NCBI GenBank assembly: GCA_023954375.1
Contig: JAMLIC010000001.1
Coordinates: 1-64,000 of the forward strand
DNA from: Planctomycetota bacterium
GTDB lineage: Bacteria; Planctomycetota; J058
Length of the DNA stretch: 64,000 nucleotides
Reading direction: 5' to 3'
The translations under genes and the position numbers were made by a program. The notes beneath the pieces are model-generated. The model saw nothing but the letters and a program-made list of their open reading frames with translations. It was not told where the DNA came from and did not search any database. Of this stretch, positions 19,422 through 29,300 are shown piece after piece; the stretch's first letter is position 1, and each line of letters begins with the position of its first letter.

Positions 19422-20667
19422 CGGCGTCGCCGTGCTCGCCGGGCGGACCCGCGAGCGCGCGCCCGGGCAGGCCGGCGCGGCGCAACGCGGCGTTCGCCTG
19501 GCGGACCGCCCCGGCCGCCGACCGGCGGTCACCCCGGGCCAGCGCCAGCCGGGCGGCCTCGACGTGCAGGCGCGCGCACGCCTCGTGCACCCCTGCCTCG
19601 CGCCCGCGGCGCAGCCCCTCGTCGACCTGCCGCGCGGCTCCCTCGAGGTCGCCGGCGCGGCGCAGGACCCGCGCGGCGGCCTCGTGGCAGCCGAGGTCGT
19701 AGACCTCGTGGCGGGCGAGCCCGGGCAGGGCGGCGACCACGAGGGCGCGCGCGGCCTCGCGGCGCCCGAGGAGGCTCAGCGGGTCGGCCCGGTAGAGCGG
19801 CGCGCAGTCGACCCCGCGCGCGTAGCCCGCGCGGCGGGCGTGCGCCTCCGCCCGGGCGTGCGCCGCGAGCGCCTCGTCGTGCCGCCCGAGCGCCGTGAGC
19901 GCGCAGCCCTGGCTCACCCAGGCGATCGCCAGGTTCAGGTCGAGGCCGAGGCCCTCGAACTCCCGGATCGCCTCGGCCTGCGTGGCGACCGCGTCCTCGC
20001 CGCGGCCGACGCTCTCGTAGGCGACGGCGAGGTTGCTCAGCACCTTCGCCCGGTCCCGCGGCGTGTCGAAGTCGTCGGGGCGCGCCAGGCACCGCTCGTA
20101 GGCCGCGAGCGCGGCGGCGTGGTCGCCGCGGAGCGAGTCGACCACGGCCTGGTTGTAGGTGGCGCCGCAGAGGACGCGGCGGTCGCCGGCGCGCTGGCCC
20201 AGGTCGCGCGCGCGGGCCACGTGCCGCGCGGCCTCGTCGTACTTGCCCTGCCGCCACGCGGCGGTGGCCAGCAGGTTGTAGAGCCGCCCCAGGGTGCCGA
20301 GCGGCAGGTCGGGCTGCAAGGTGGCCCGGAGCAGCCCCTCGGCCAGGCGCCAGTCGTCGGTCGGCGCGAGGCGCGCGAGGAGGTCGCGCTCCTGGATCAG
20401 CCGCGCCGCCACGCGCTGCTCCTCCTTGGTCGCCAGCACGTCGGCCTCGTCGCGGACCGTGAGGTCGCGCGCGGGGCAGCCCACGACCTCCGCCAGCCGC
20501 GCGGCGTGCGCGCGCGCGAGCCGCTTGACCTTCCCCGTGCACCAGCGGCTCACGGTCTTGCGGTCGACGCCGACCTGCCGCGCGACCCACTCCTGCTTCA
20601 GCCCGCGGGCGGTCAGGGCGCGCAGGAGCGCGTGGGTGTCCAGGCGGACGGTGTCCTCGCGGCGCAT
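19318..20667 (-). CDS. HTH (XRE-like) regulator with TPR repeats
   Basis: 449 residues. An N-terminal helix-turn-helix at about 10-60 (LKQEWVARQVGVDRKTVSRWC) is followed by tetratricopeptide-type helical repeats at about 95-400 (LYNLLATAAWRQGKYDEAARH; VLSNLAVAYESVGRGEDAVA; AIAWVSQGCALTALGRHDEALA). This is the layout of peptide-sensing or partner-controlled regulators. It is divergent from a TPR-only protein at 20777 with a 109-bp shared promoter region, so that protein is the likely target or partner. The Pro/Arg-rich C-terminal 45 residues overlap the convergent gene and may not be structured. ATG start at 20665-20667. Confidence 0.8.
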   Translation of the reverse strand: MRREDTVRLDTHALLRALTARGLKQEWVARQVGVDRKTVSRWCTGKVKRLARAHAARLAEVVGCPARDLTVRDEADVLATKEEQRVAARLIQERDLLARLAPTDDWRLAEGLLRATLQPDLPLGTLGRLYNLLATAAWRQGKYDEAARHVARARDLGQRAGDRRVLCGATYNQAVVDSLRGDHAAALAAYERCLARPDDFDTPRDRAKVLSNLAVAYESVGRGEDAVATQAEAIREFEGLGLDLNLAIAWVSQGCALTALGRHDEALAAHARAEAHARRAGYARGVDCAPLYRADPLSLLGRREAARALVVAALPGLARHEVYDLGCHEAAARVLRRAGDLEGAARQVDEGLRRGREAGVHEACARLHVEAARLALARGDRRSAAGAVRQANAALRRAGLPGRALAGPPGEHGDAVSRPGPPGPRRRPASGTASAPARRRSAPRGPGAS

Positions 20668-20776
20668 GCGTCCACTCTACGAGACCCCCCGTCGGGTCAT
20701 GTCCCCCGATGTCCCTGGCCCCGTCCGGCCGCGATGTGGTGTCCTTCTGCCTCCCGAGACGAACAGGAGCAGCCCG

Positions 20777-21688
20777 ATGACCGCGACCACGCCCCCCACG
20801 ATCGACGCCCTCGTCCAGCAGGGCTGGGCCGACCACGAGCGCGACCCCGAGGGCGTGCTCGCCCGCGTCCGCGAGGCCCTGCCGCGGGTGGACGCGCCCG
20901 CGCCCCTGCCGGCGCTCGCCGCGCTCGTGGTCCACGTCGCGGGCGAGCACCTCGGCCGCTGGGCCGAGGGGCTGGCGCTCCTCGACGCCCTGGCGGCCCG
21001 CGCTCACGACCCGGCCGGGGCCGAGGCGCAGGCCCTGCGCCGCTCGCGCGCGGCGCTGCTCCTGTGCCAGGGCGACCGCGCCGGCGCCGACGCGGCGCTC
21101 GAGGGCGCGCAGCCGGCCGACCTGTCCCCCGCGTCGGCCCGCGTGCGCGCGCTGGCCGTGGCCGCGAGCGCCCTCGCCGGCCAGCGGCGCACGGCCGAGG
21201 CCCGGGCGCTGTTCGAGGAGGCGCTCGCGCTGGCCGGCGACGCCCCGACCGCGGCCGACCCCGCGACGCGCGCGCTGGCCGTCACCGGCAACAACCTCGC
21301 CTGCGCCCTCGAGGAGCGGCCCGACCGCGCGCCCGAGGACGACCGCCTGCTCGAGCTGGCCGCGACCACGGCGCGCCGCTGCTGGGAGGTCGCCGGCGGG
21401 TGGGTGGAGGTGGAGCGGGCGGAGTACCGCCTGGCCATGACGAAGCTGGCCCTCGGGCGCGCGCAGGAGGCGGTGACCCACGCCGCCGCGTGCCTCGCCG
21501 GCTGCGAGGCGAACGGCGCCGGGCCCGACGAGCTGCTCTTCGCGCACGAGGTCGTGGCGCGCGCGCGGCGCGCGGCCGGCGACGAGGCCGGCGCCGCCGC
21601 GGCGCGGGCGCGGGTGGCGGCGCTCGTCGAGCAGGTCGACCCGGACCTGCGCGAGCTGGCGCGCGAGACGCTCGCGAAGCTCGGCTGA
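20777..21688 (+). CDS. TPR-repeat protein
   Basis: 303 residues of helical repeats without a DNA-binding domain (AGEHLGRWAEGLALLDALAA; AVAASALAGQRRTAEARALFEEAL in part; YRLAMTKLALGRAQEAVTHA). No signal peptide. CAGGAGC lies just upstream of the ATG. Divergent from the HTH-TPR regulator and probably functionally tied to it; precise role unknown. Confidence 0.75.
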   Translation: MTATTPPTIDALVQQGWADHERDPEGVLARVREALPRVDAPAPLPALAALVVHVAGEHLGRWAEGLALLDALAARAHDPAGAEAQALRRSRAALLLCQGDRAGADAALEGAQPADLSPASARVRALAVAASALAGQRRTAEARALFEEALALAGDAPTAADPATRALAVTGNNLACALEERPDRAPEDDRLLELAATTARRCWEVAGGWVEVERAEYRLAMTKLALGRAQEAVTHAAACLAGCEANGAGPDELLFAHEVVARARRAAGDEAGAAAARARVAALVEQVDPDLRELARETLAKLG

Positions 21689-21870
21689 GCGCGCCGCCGG
21701 CTGGCCGTCGCGGGTGGGTATGCTCGCGGGGTGGTCGAGCTCGGACCTGCGATGAGTGATGCGCTCGCGAGGGGCGGGCGATCGGAGCATGGCCCGGCCT
21801 GGAGCGCCTTGGCCCGTTCCGCCCGTCCCCATCGCTCGCTCCGGCGGGTCGAGCAGGAGCGGCGGGGGTC

Positions 21871-22770
21871 ATGACTCTCGAGCTCCCTGCCTCCTTTCAG
21901 CTCCGGCCCGAGCACGCGGGCAAGCGCGCCGAGAAGGTGCTCCTGCGGGCGCTCCCCGGGCTGAGGGAGGGCTTCGCCCTCATGCTGCTCCACCGCGGCA
22001 AGGTCCTCCTCGACGGGCGCCCCCTGCGCCGGGGCGAGCGGCTGCCGCGCGCGGGCCGGGTCGAGGTGCAGGCCCCCGACCCGCGGCCGGGGCCGCGGCT
22101 CCCGGTCGCCAATCCGGACGTGCCGCTCACGCTCCGCCACGAGGACGCGGACGTCCTCGTCGTCGAGAAGCCGGCCGGGCTCGCCATGCACCCGGGGCCG
22201 GGGCACGGCGCGAACACCTTGCAGAACGGCCTCGTCGCCCGCTATCCGGAGCTCCTCGACCTCGGCCGCGCGCGCGGCTTCGGGCTCGTGCAGCGCCTCG
22301 ACCGCGACACGTCGGGGCTGGTCGTCGTGGCCCGGAGCGCGCGGGCGCACGAGGCGCTCGTGGCCGCGTTCACGGCGCGCGAGGTCACCAAGCGCTACCG
22401 CGCGCTGGTCCTCGGCGCGCCGCCCGCGCCCGAGGGGACCGTCGACGCGCCCGTGGACGGCCGCGAGGCGACCAGCCGCTGGGAGGTGCTCGGGCGCGCC
22501 GGCGAGGTCTCGCTCCTGCGCCTCCACCCGCTCACGGGGCGCAAGCACCAGCTGCGGGTGCACCTGGCCGGGCTCGGCTGCCCGATCCTCGGCGACCGGA
22601 CGCACGGCCCGGCGACGCTGCCCGTCGCGCGGCGGCTCGGCCTCCCGCGCCTGGCCCTGCACGCCGAGGCGCTGGCGCTCCGCCACCCCGTGAGCGGCGC
22701 GCCGCTGGCGTTCGAGGCCCCCTGGCCGCCCGACCTCGAGGCGGCGTGGCGGCGCGCGCAGGAGGGCTGA
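21871..22770 (+). CDS. RluA-family pseudouridine synthase
   Basis: 299 residues. An N-terminal S4-like RNA-binding domain (about 15-65) precedes the RluA catalytic domain: DVLVVEKPAGLAMHPGPGH, then FGLVQRLDRDTSGLVVVAR with the catalytic Asp in RLDRDTSG, KRYRALV and GRKHQLRVHLAGLGCPILGD. It isomerises uridine to pseudouridine in rRNA or tRNA; RluD-like specificity is possible but not provable here. Gln replaces the common His before RLD, a tolerated variant. The stop codon begins dispersed repeat B2. 21689-21870 upstream holds no supported gene. Confidence 0.9.
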   Translation: MTLELPASFQLRPEHAGKRAEKVLLRALPGLREGFALMLLHRGKVLLDGRPLRRGERLPRAGRVEVQAPDPRPGPRLPVANPDVPLTLRHEDADVLVVEKPAGLAMHPGPGHGANTLQNGLVARYPELLDLGRARGFGLVQRLDRDTSGLVVVARSARAHEALVAAFTAREVTKRYRALVLGAPPAPEGTVDAPVDGREATSRWEVLGRAGEVSLLRLHPLTGRKHQLRVHLAGLGCPILGDRTHGPATLPVARRLGLPRLALHAEALALRHPVSGAPLAFEAPWPPDLEAAWRRAQEG

Positions 22771-22965
22771 GGTGTGCTCGACGGCTGCGGCCGCGGATGC
22801 TGGGCGGGGCGGCGCGCGCGCGGCTAGAAGTATGCCGATACGACGTCGCCCGCGCGCGCGCCGCCTCGCCTCAGCCTCCGCGGCCTCGCCTCGCGGGCGG
22901 CTCCGATCGAAGGCTGGTCACCAGGACTCGGCCGCGAGGGTCGATTGCCTCATGAGCTCTGACCG
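22768..22965 (+). repeat. Copy B2 of stop-codon-anchored dispersed repeat
   Basis: Matches B1 from its TGA through the cgatacgacgtcgcccgcgc block, then with small indels through the gctccgatcgaaggctggtc and accaggactcg blocks. TGA is the stop of the pseudouridine synthase gene. It occupies most of the gap before recC; the remaining 22966-23057 should contain the recCBD promoter. Confidence 0.8.
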
Positions 22966-23057
22966 CGCTCGGCCCGGAGGGGTTACGCTCGCCGCCATCG
23001 GACCCGCCCCACACGGGAGACCCGCCCCACGCGGGAGAGACGAGGCGTCGCGACGTC

Positions 23058-26000
23058 GTGCTGCACGTGTGCCTCGGCAACGACCTGGAGGACCTGGCGC
23101 GCGCCGCCGTCGACCTCCTCGAGCCGGACCCGCTCGAGCGGGCCCTCGCCGGGGCCACCGTCGTCGTGCCCGACCGCGTCACGGGCACCTTCGTGGAGGA
23201 CGTGCTCACGCGCCGCGACGGCGCCTGCGCCGGGGTCGAGCTCGTCGGGCTCGACGCCCTCTGCGCGCGCCTGTTCGCAGGCGGCGCGTCCCCGCGCCGC
23301 CTGCTCGACCACGACGCCCTGCGGGCCCTGCTCGCGGGCGTGCTGGCCGACCCGGGGCTCGCGGCCGACCCCGACCTCGCCGCGCCGCGCGACCACGTCG
23401 CGGGCGACCCGGCTCGCCTGGGGCAGCTCGCGCACGCGCTCGCCCGGCGCTTCCTGCGCGACGACCGCGAGCGCCCGCGCGAGGCCCCGGCCGAGCGCTG
23501 GCAGGGCGCCCTCCACCGGGCCGTCTTCGGCGAGGGCGGCGCCCTGGCCCGCCTGGCCGCGGCGACCCCGGCCTCGCCGCCCCTGCGGACGCTCGGCCAG
23601 CTCGTCGACGACGACGACGCGCTCGCGGGCCTCGCGCTCCCGCCACGGCTCGTGGCCTTCGTCGGCCCGACGCTCGCGCCGGTCGAGGCGCGCCTCTACC
23701 GGCGGCTGGCCGGGCGGACCGAGGTCGCCCTGTTCGCGTGGACGCCCGTCGCGCCCGGGGGCGCCCCCGGCGCCGGGCCGCTCCCGGCCTGGGCCGCGGC
23801 CGAGCGCGCCCGGGCCGAGGCCCTCGCGGCGCTCGCCGACGGCGGGCGCGTCGAGGCCCGCTTCCGGCCGGCCGTGGGCGGCGGCCTCCTCGCCGCGCTC
23901 CAGCGCGCCCTGCTCCTGGGCGCCGACGTCGACGGCGCGCCGACCGCCGACGGCTCGCTCACCGCCGCGTCGTTCGCCAGCCGCCGCGCCGAGGTGGAGC
24001 ACGCGGCCGCGCGCGTGCTCCTCCTCCTCGCGTCGGACCCGCCGGGCGGCGCCCCGGTCCAGCTCCACGAGGTCGCCCTCCTCGTCCCGGCGGGGCTCGA
24101 CGCCTACCGCCCGCTGATCGCGTCGATCTTCGGCGCGGCCGGGCTCCCCGTCCGCTTCCTCGCCGGCGCCCCCGACGACCGCCTCGTCGAGGCGTGCGTC
24201 GCCCTGCTCGACCTGGTCGGGCACCGCTGCCCCGGGCGGCCGGAGCTGACGGCCGTGCTCACCCACCCGGCGGTCCTGCTCCGGGCCGGCCTCGCCCGCG
24301 CCGACGTCGTCCGCTGGCTCGACGACCTCGCCGTGCACCTCGGCCTCGACCGGGCGCAGCAGGCCGGCACCTACCTCGACGCGCCCGGGCCCGACCTCTA
24401 CCACGCGGCGAGCGGGGCGCGCCGGCTCGTCCTGGGCGCCTTCTGCGAGGGGGAGCGCGCCGACGAGGCGCGCCTGGTGAGCGTGGCCGGCGAGCCGTGC
24501 GCGCCGCACGACGTCGCGCAGGACCAGCGCGTCGCCGCGGCCCGCCTCGTCGTGCTCCTCCGCTCGCTCGCCGCGGACGTCCGCTCGGCCGGGGACGACC
24601 GCCCGCTGGGCGCGTGGGGGGCGTGGCTGGCGGCCCTCGTCCTCGCCTACCTCGCCCCGGCGGACGACGACGAGGCGGGGCTCCTCGCGCGGCTCGAGCG
24701 GCGGCTGCGCCGGCTCGGCCTCGGCCTCGAGGACGGCGCCGCCGTCCCGTTCGCCGCCGCCGCCGCGTGCGCGCGCGAGGTCCTGGGCGACCTGCGCCGT
24801 TCCGGCTCGCGCCACCTCGCGGGCGGCGTCCTCGTCGCCGAGGCCCTGCCCCCCTTGCCGCTGCGGCAGGTGCAGGTGCTCGGGCTCGACGAGGGCTGGC
24901 CCGGCCGCGAGGTCCGGGACGGCCTGGGGCCGATCGACCCGGGCGAGGCGGCGCGGCGCGCCCAGGCCACGCTCCTGGCGGCGCTCGGCGCCGCGGGGGA
25001 GGTGCACCTGAGCCACGTCGACGTCGACGACCGGGGCGACGACGTCCCCCCCGGTCCGCTGCTCGAGGACGTCGATCGCGCCGTCCGTCCGTGCGTCGGT
25101 GTGGCCTGGCGCCAACGCCCGGTCCCGCCGATCGCCGCCCCCTGCCCGGGGGCGGCGCTGCGCGACGACCTCGCCGCGCACCTGGGGGTCGACCCCGCGG
25201 GCTCCCTGCCGCCGCTCGAGCGCCTGCGCGACGAGGTCGCGCCGGCGACCCGGGCCGTCGTCGACGCCGCGCTGGGCCTCGACGGCTGCGACGTGCCGCC
25301 CGCGCCGCCGGGCGGGCGCGAGGACGTGGTCGAGGTGTCGGTCGCCGAGCTGAAGCGGTTCCTGCGCAGCCCCCTGCAGGAGACCGCGCGGCGCGCCGGC
25401 CTCCGCGAGCCGGGCGAGGACGGCGCCGACGGCGAGCCGCTCGAGGTCGCGGCGCTCGACCGGGCCGTCCTCCTGCGCGAGGTGTTCGTGGCCGGCTGGA
25501 ACGCGGCGCTCGCGCGCGGGCGCGACCTCGACCCCGCGCTCGCCGAGGCCCACGCCGCCATGCTCGCGCGGGAGGAGCGGCTCGGGCGCCGGGTGCCGAC
25601 GCGCGCGTTCCTCGCCGCGGCGCGCCGCCAGCAGCAGGCGGTCCTCCGCGCCTGGCGGCTCAACCTGCGCGAGCGGCTCGACCCGCGCGAGCGCCAGCAG
25701 CCCCTGCGCCACGTCCGGCTGGGCGGGGTCGCGGCGCCGGGCGCGCCCGAGGAGGTCGAGCCCGCCCTCGACCTGCCGGTCGACCTCCCCGGCGAGACGG
25801 GGACGCGCCGCGTGACCGTGCGGGTCTCGGGCCGCCTGCCGCTGCTCCTCGGCGACCGCTCGGCCGCCGTGAGCCTCGGCGCGTCGCCCGGCTGGAGCGA
25901 GGTCGCCTTCGTCGAGGGCGCGCTGGCCCACATCATCCTCGCCGCCGCCGACCTGCGGACGGGCGCCCCGTTCAGGGCCTTCCACGTGTGCCCCGAGTGG

Positions 26001-26339
26001 CAGCGCGCCCCCTGGAAGCCGGCGGCGCTGGGGCCCCTCGACGCGGCCGAGGCCCGCGCCTGGCTGGCCGACCTCGCCCGCGACCTGCTCGTCGGGCAGT
26101 GGACGCTCCTGCCGATCGAGGCCGTCCTCGCCTTCCAGGGCAAGGGCCTGCCGTCACTCCGCCAGAAGGTGCTCGACCTGCGCGACGCCGAGCGGGGCCG
26201 CGCGAGCTTCAGGTACGGCCCCCTGGGCCGGCTCCGCGACTTCGCCCCGCCCGACGAGGCGACGGCGCGCGCCCTCGCCGAGCGCCGGCTCGGGCTCTAC
26301 CGCGAGCTGCGCCGCCGCGCCGAGGGGGCGGCGTCGTGA
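23058..26339 (+). CDS. recC: Exodeoxyribonuclease V subunit RecC
   Basis: 1093 residues, the usual RecC length. RecC is the inactivated helicase-like subunit that splits the duplex and scans for Chi in the RecBCD double-strand-break repair nuclease. Evidence: the N-terminal MLHVCLGNDLEDLARAAVDLL with ATVVVPDRVTGTFVED, a degenerate UvrD-like body, the C-terminal nuclease-like block beginning VEVSVAELKRFLRSPLQETA (position of the RecC FL..P signature), and strict linkage to recB and recD. GTG start; the frame opens in the repeat just upstream. The stop overlaps the recB start by GTGA. Confidence 0.92.
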   Translation: MLHVCLGNDLEDLARAAVDLLEPDPLERALAGATVVVPDRVTGTFVEDVLTRRDGACAGVELVGLDALCARLFAGGASPRRLLDHDALRALLAGVLADPGLAADPDLAAPRDHVAGDPARLGQLAHALARRFLRDDRERPREAPAERWQGALHRAVFGEGGALARLAAATPASPPLRTLGQLVDDDDALAGLALPPRLVAFVGPTLAPVEARLYRRLAGRTEVALFAWTPVAPGGAPGAGPLPAWAAAERARAEALAALADGGRVEARFRPAVGGGLLAALQRALLLGADVDGAPTADGSLTAASFASRRAEVEHAAARVLLLLASDPPGGAPVQLHEVALLVPAGLDAYRPLIASIFGAAGLPVRFLAGAPDDRLVEACVALLDLVGHRCPGRPELTAVLTHPAVLLRAGLARADVVRWLDDLAVHLGLDRAQQAGTYLDAPGPDLYHAASGARRLVLGAFCEGERADEARLVSVAGEPCAPHDVAQDQRVAAARLVVLLRSLAADVRSAGDDRPLGAWGAWLAALVLAYLAPADDDEAGLLARLERRLRRLGLGLEDGAAVPFAAAAACAREVLGDLRRSGSRHLAGGVLVAEALPPLPLRQVQVLGLDEGWPGREVRDGLGPIDPGEAARRAQATLLAALGAAGEVHLSHVDVDDRGDDVPPGPLLEDVDRAVRPCVGVAWRQRPVPPIAAPCPGAALRDDLAAHLGVDPAGSLPPLERLRDEVAPATRAVVDAALGLDGCDVPPAPPGGREDVVEVSVAELKRFLRSPLQETARRAGLREPGEDGADGEPLEVAALDRAVLLREVFVAGWNAALARGRDLDPALAEAHAAMLAREERLGRRVPTRAFLAAARRQQQAVLRAWRLNLRERLDPRERQQPLRHVRLGGVAAPGAPEEVEPALDLPVDLPGETGTRRVTVRVSGRLPLLLGDRSAAVSLGASPGWSEVAFVEGALAHIILAAADLRTGAPFRAFHVCPEWQRAPWKPAALGPLDAAEARAWLADLARDLLVGQWTLLPIEAVLAFQGKGLPSLRQKVLDLRDAERGRASFRYGPLGRLRDFAPPDEATARALAERRLGLYRELRRRAEGAAS

Positions 26340-29300
26340 GCGTGGCCCGTCACCCGCGCGGCGCGCTCGCGGGCGAGCTGGCGCGGCTCGACCGCGCGCT
26401 GGTCGAGAGCCTCGCCGGCACGGGCAAGACCCAGACGGCGGCCGAGCTGTGCCTGACGCTCGTCCTCGAGCACGAGGTCGAGCCCGACCGCATCCGCCTC
26501 CTGACCTTCAACGAGAAGGCCGCGCGCGAGGGGCGCGAGCGCGTGCGCCAGGTCACGGAGCGGCTGCTCGGCCCTCCCGAGCGGCCGCCCGCGCTGGACG
26601 AGCCCGCGTTCGTGGTCGACGCCGTCGCGAGGGTTCGGCTCGAGGACGCCCTGCGCCGGCCGCCGGTGGTGCAGACGATCCACGCCTTCGCCCAGGAGGT
26701 GCTGGGCGCGCTCGCCTTCGACGCGCGGCTGCCCCTGCGCCTGGAGCTCGTGGGCCGCGCCGACGCCTTCCGGCAGGCGTTCGGCGACTTCGCGCGCCGC
26801 GACCTGGCGCGCGACGACGCCGCCGAGCTGCAGGTGTGGCTCGACCAGCGCGGCCTCGAGCGGCTCGAGCGGCTCCTGCGCCGCTGCACGGCCGAGGAGC
26901 CGTCGACCGAGCTGCGCCCGACCTTCGACCCCGACGCGCCGGCGGCGGCGCTGACCCGCGTGGCCGCGCTCCCGCCGGGGTTCTGGACGCGGCTCCGCCG
27001 CTGGACGCGCGAGCAGGACTGGGGCCGGCGCTGGCGCGTGCGCGAGAAGCTGCTCGAGCTCACGGAGACCGTCCCCGGCCGCGCGCGCGACCTCGCCGCC
27101 ACCGGCGCGCGCCTCGCGGCGCACGACCCGCAGCTCGCGGGCGACCTGCGCTACGTGCTCGACGAGGCGGTCGTGCCCGCGCCGGAGCACGCGGACGCGT
27201 GGGCGGCGCTCTCTGCGCTCGCGCGCGCGCAGGTGGGGTTCGACGCCGCCGCGGCGAACCTGTGGACGGCGCGCATGGCGGCGGCCTACCGCGAGCACAA
27301 GCGCGCGCGCGGCGTCCTCGACTTCGACGACCTCCTGCGCCTCCTCGACGAGGCCCTGGCCGCGCCCGGCGGCGAGGCCCTGCGCGAGCGGGCGCGCGCG
27401 CTCGTCGACGTGGTGATCGTCGACGAGTGCCAGGACCAGAACGTCACGATCTACGGCGGGCTGACGCCGGGCGGGCAGGAGCGGGGGATCTTCCGGCCGC
27501 TGTTCTTCCGGCCCGGCTACGCGGGGAAGGCCTACCAGTCGGGCGACCCGCACCAGGCCCTCTACGGGTGGCGGGGCGCGGACATCCACGGCGGCTTTCT
27601 CCGGGCGAAGGCCGACCTCGAGGCCACGCCCGGGGCGCGCGTGCTCGGGCTCCTGGCGTCCTTCCGCAGCACGCCGCGGCTGCTGGAGGCGCTCAACGCG
27701 ATCTTCGACCAGGCCGCGCGGCCGCCCTTCTTCCGCGGCGAGGTCCGCTACGACGCGCCGGCGGTCCCCGGGCGGCCGACCCTGCGCGCCGTGGGCCCCG
27801 ACGGCGAGGACGTCGCGCCGCTGGTGGCGCTCGAGGCGCGCCCGCGGGGCGACGCGCTGGACCCGGGCGAGCTGCGCCGGGCCGTCGCCGCCGGGATCGC
27901 CGACCACCTCGAGCGTCTGCGCTCGGGCGAGGGCGCGATCACGCTGGTCGAGGACGGTCGAGCGTCGAAGCGCCTGACGCTCGACGACTGCTTCGTGATC
28001 GTCCGCTCGCACCGCGAGGCGGCGCTCGTGAAGGAGGTGCTGGCGGCGAGAGGGATCCCGGCGCTCCTGCACCGCGCGACCAAGCTCCACGCCACGCCCG
28101 AGGCCGAGGACGTCGCCCATGTGCTCGCGGCGCTGGCCGCGCCCGAGCGCGAGGACCTGCGCCTGCGCGCGTTCGCCACGCCGCTCCTGGGCGTCGCGTG
28201 GGACCGCCTCCCCGGCGTCCGCGACCTGCCGCCCTCGCACCCGCTCGTCCTGCGCTGGGCGCGCTGGGGCGCGCAGGCCGAGCGCGACCTCCCGCGCCTG
28301 CTGGCGGGGCTCCTCGACGAGGCGGGCGTCGCCGCGCGGGGGCGCCTGGGCGGCCTCCCCGGCGGCCGCAGCGTCGCCGTCTACCAGCAGGTGCTCGACG
28401 CGCTGGTCGAGCGCGCGACGCGCGTCCCCGGCGACGCGTCGCGCCTGCTCGTCCACGTCGAGCGCCTCCGGGCCGAGGCCGAGGGCGAGGACGCGCCGGC
28501 CGTGCGCCAGGAGGCGCGCGAGCCGAGCGCCCGGATCATGACCGTGTTCGCGGCCAAGGGCCTGTCGACGGGCGTCGTGCTCCTGCTCGGCGGCTTCACC
28601 CCGTTCGTCGACCGCGACGGGGCGAAGGTCTACCAGGACCCGGGCGACCCGGCCGAGCGCGCGGCCCGGTTCGTCGCCAGCCAGGGCGACGAGGCGGCGA
28701 GCCCGCGCCGCGAGCACCCGGCGGCGCCGGTGCAGGCGCACGTCTACCACGACCCCCACGGCACGCGCGTCCTGCACGTGGGCCCGCTGGACGCCGCGGC
28801 CGCGGCGCTGTTCGAGGCGTCGCGGCGGCAGGAGGACACCTTCCTCCTCTACACGGCGCTGACCCGCGCGGCCGCGCGCGTGGTCGTGCCGTTCGTGCCG
28901 CGGGCGGCCGACGGCGGCTGGCTCCTGCCGGACCTCGCCGGCAGCTACCACGAGCCGCTCAACGAGCGCCTGGCGGCCCTCGTCGAGGCGCGCGCCGCCG
29001 ACCCGCGCCTCGCGACGCTCCTGCGGGTCGAGCCGGCCCTGGACCCGCCGCGCGCCGACGACGCCGCGCCGGCCGCGTGGTCGCGCCTGGCGACCTGGGC
29101 GCCCGCGCCGATCGTCGCGGCGCGCGACGACGAGGCGCTCGCGCGGCGGCGGGAGCTGATCCGGGCGCACCGGCCGCAGCAGGTCGTCTCCTACACGAGC
29201 CTGAAGAAGGGGCTGCTCGAGGCGAGCCCGCTGGCGCCCGTGGCCGACGCCGACGCGGGCGACGCCGACCACCCGCCGGGCGTGGGCGACGACCTCCCCG

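Noticed and set aside
22772..26335. N-terminal extension of RecB through the recC region
   Set aside because: The frame is open by GC bias only; RecB homology and a coupled GTG start begin at 26336.
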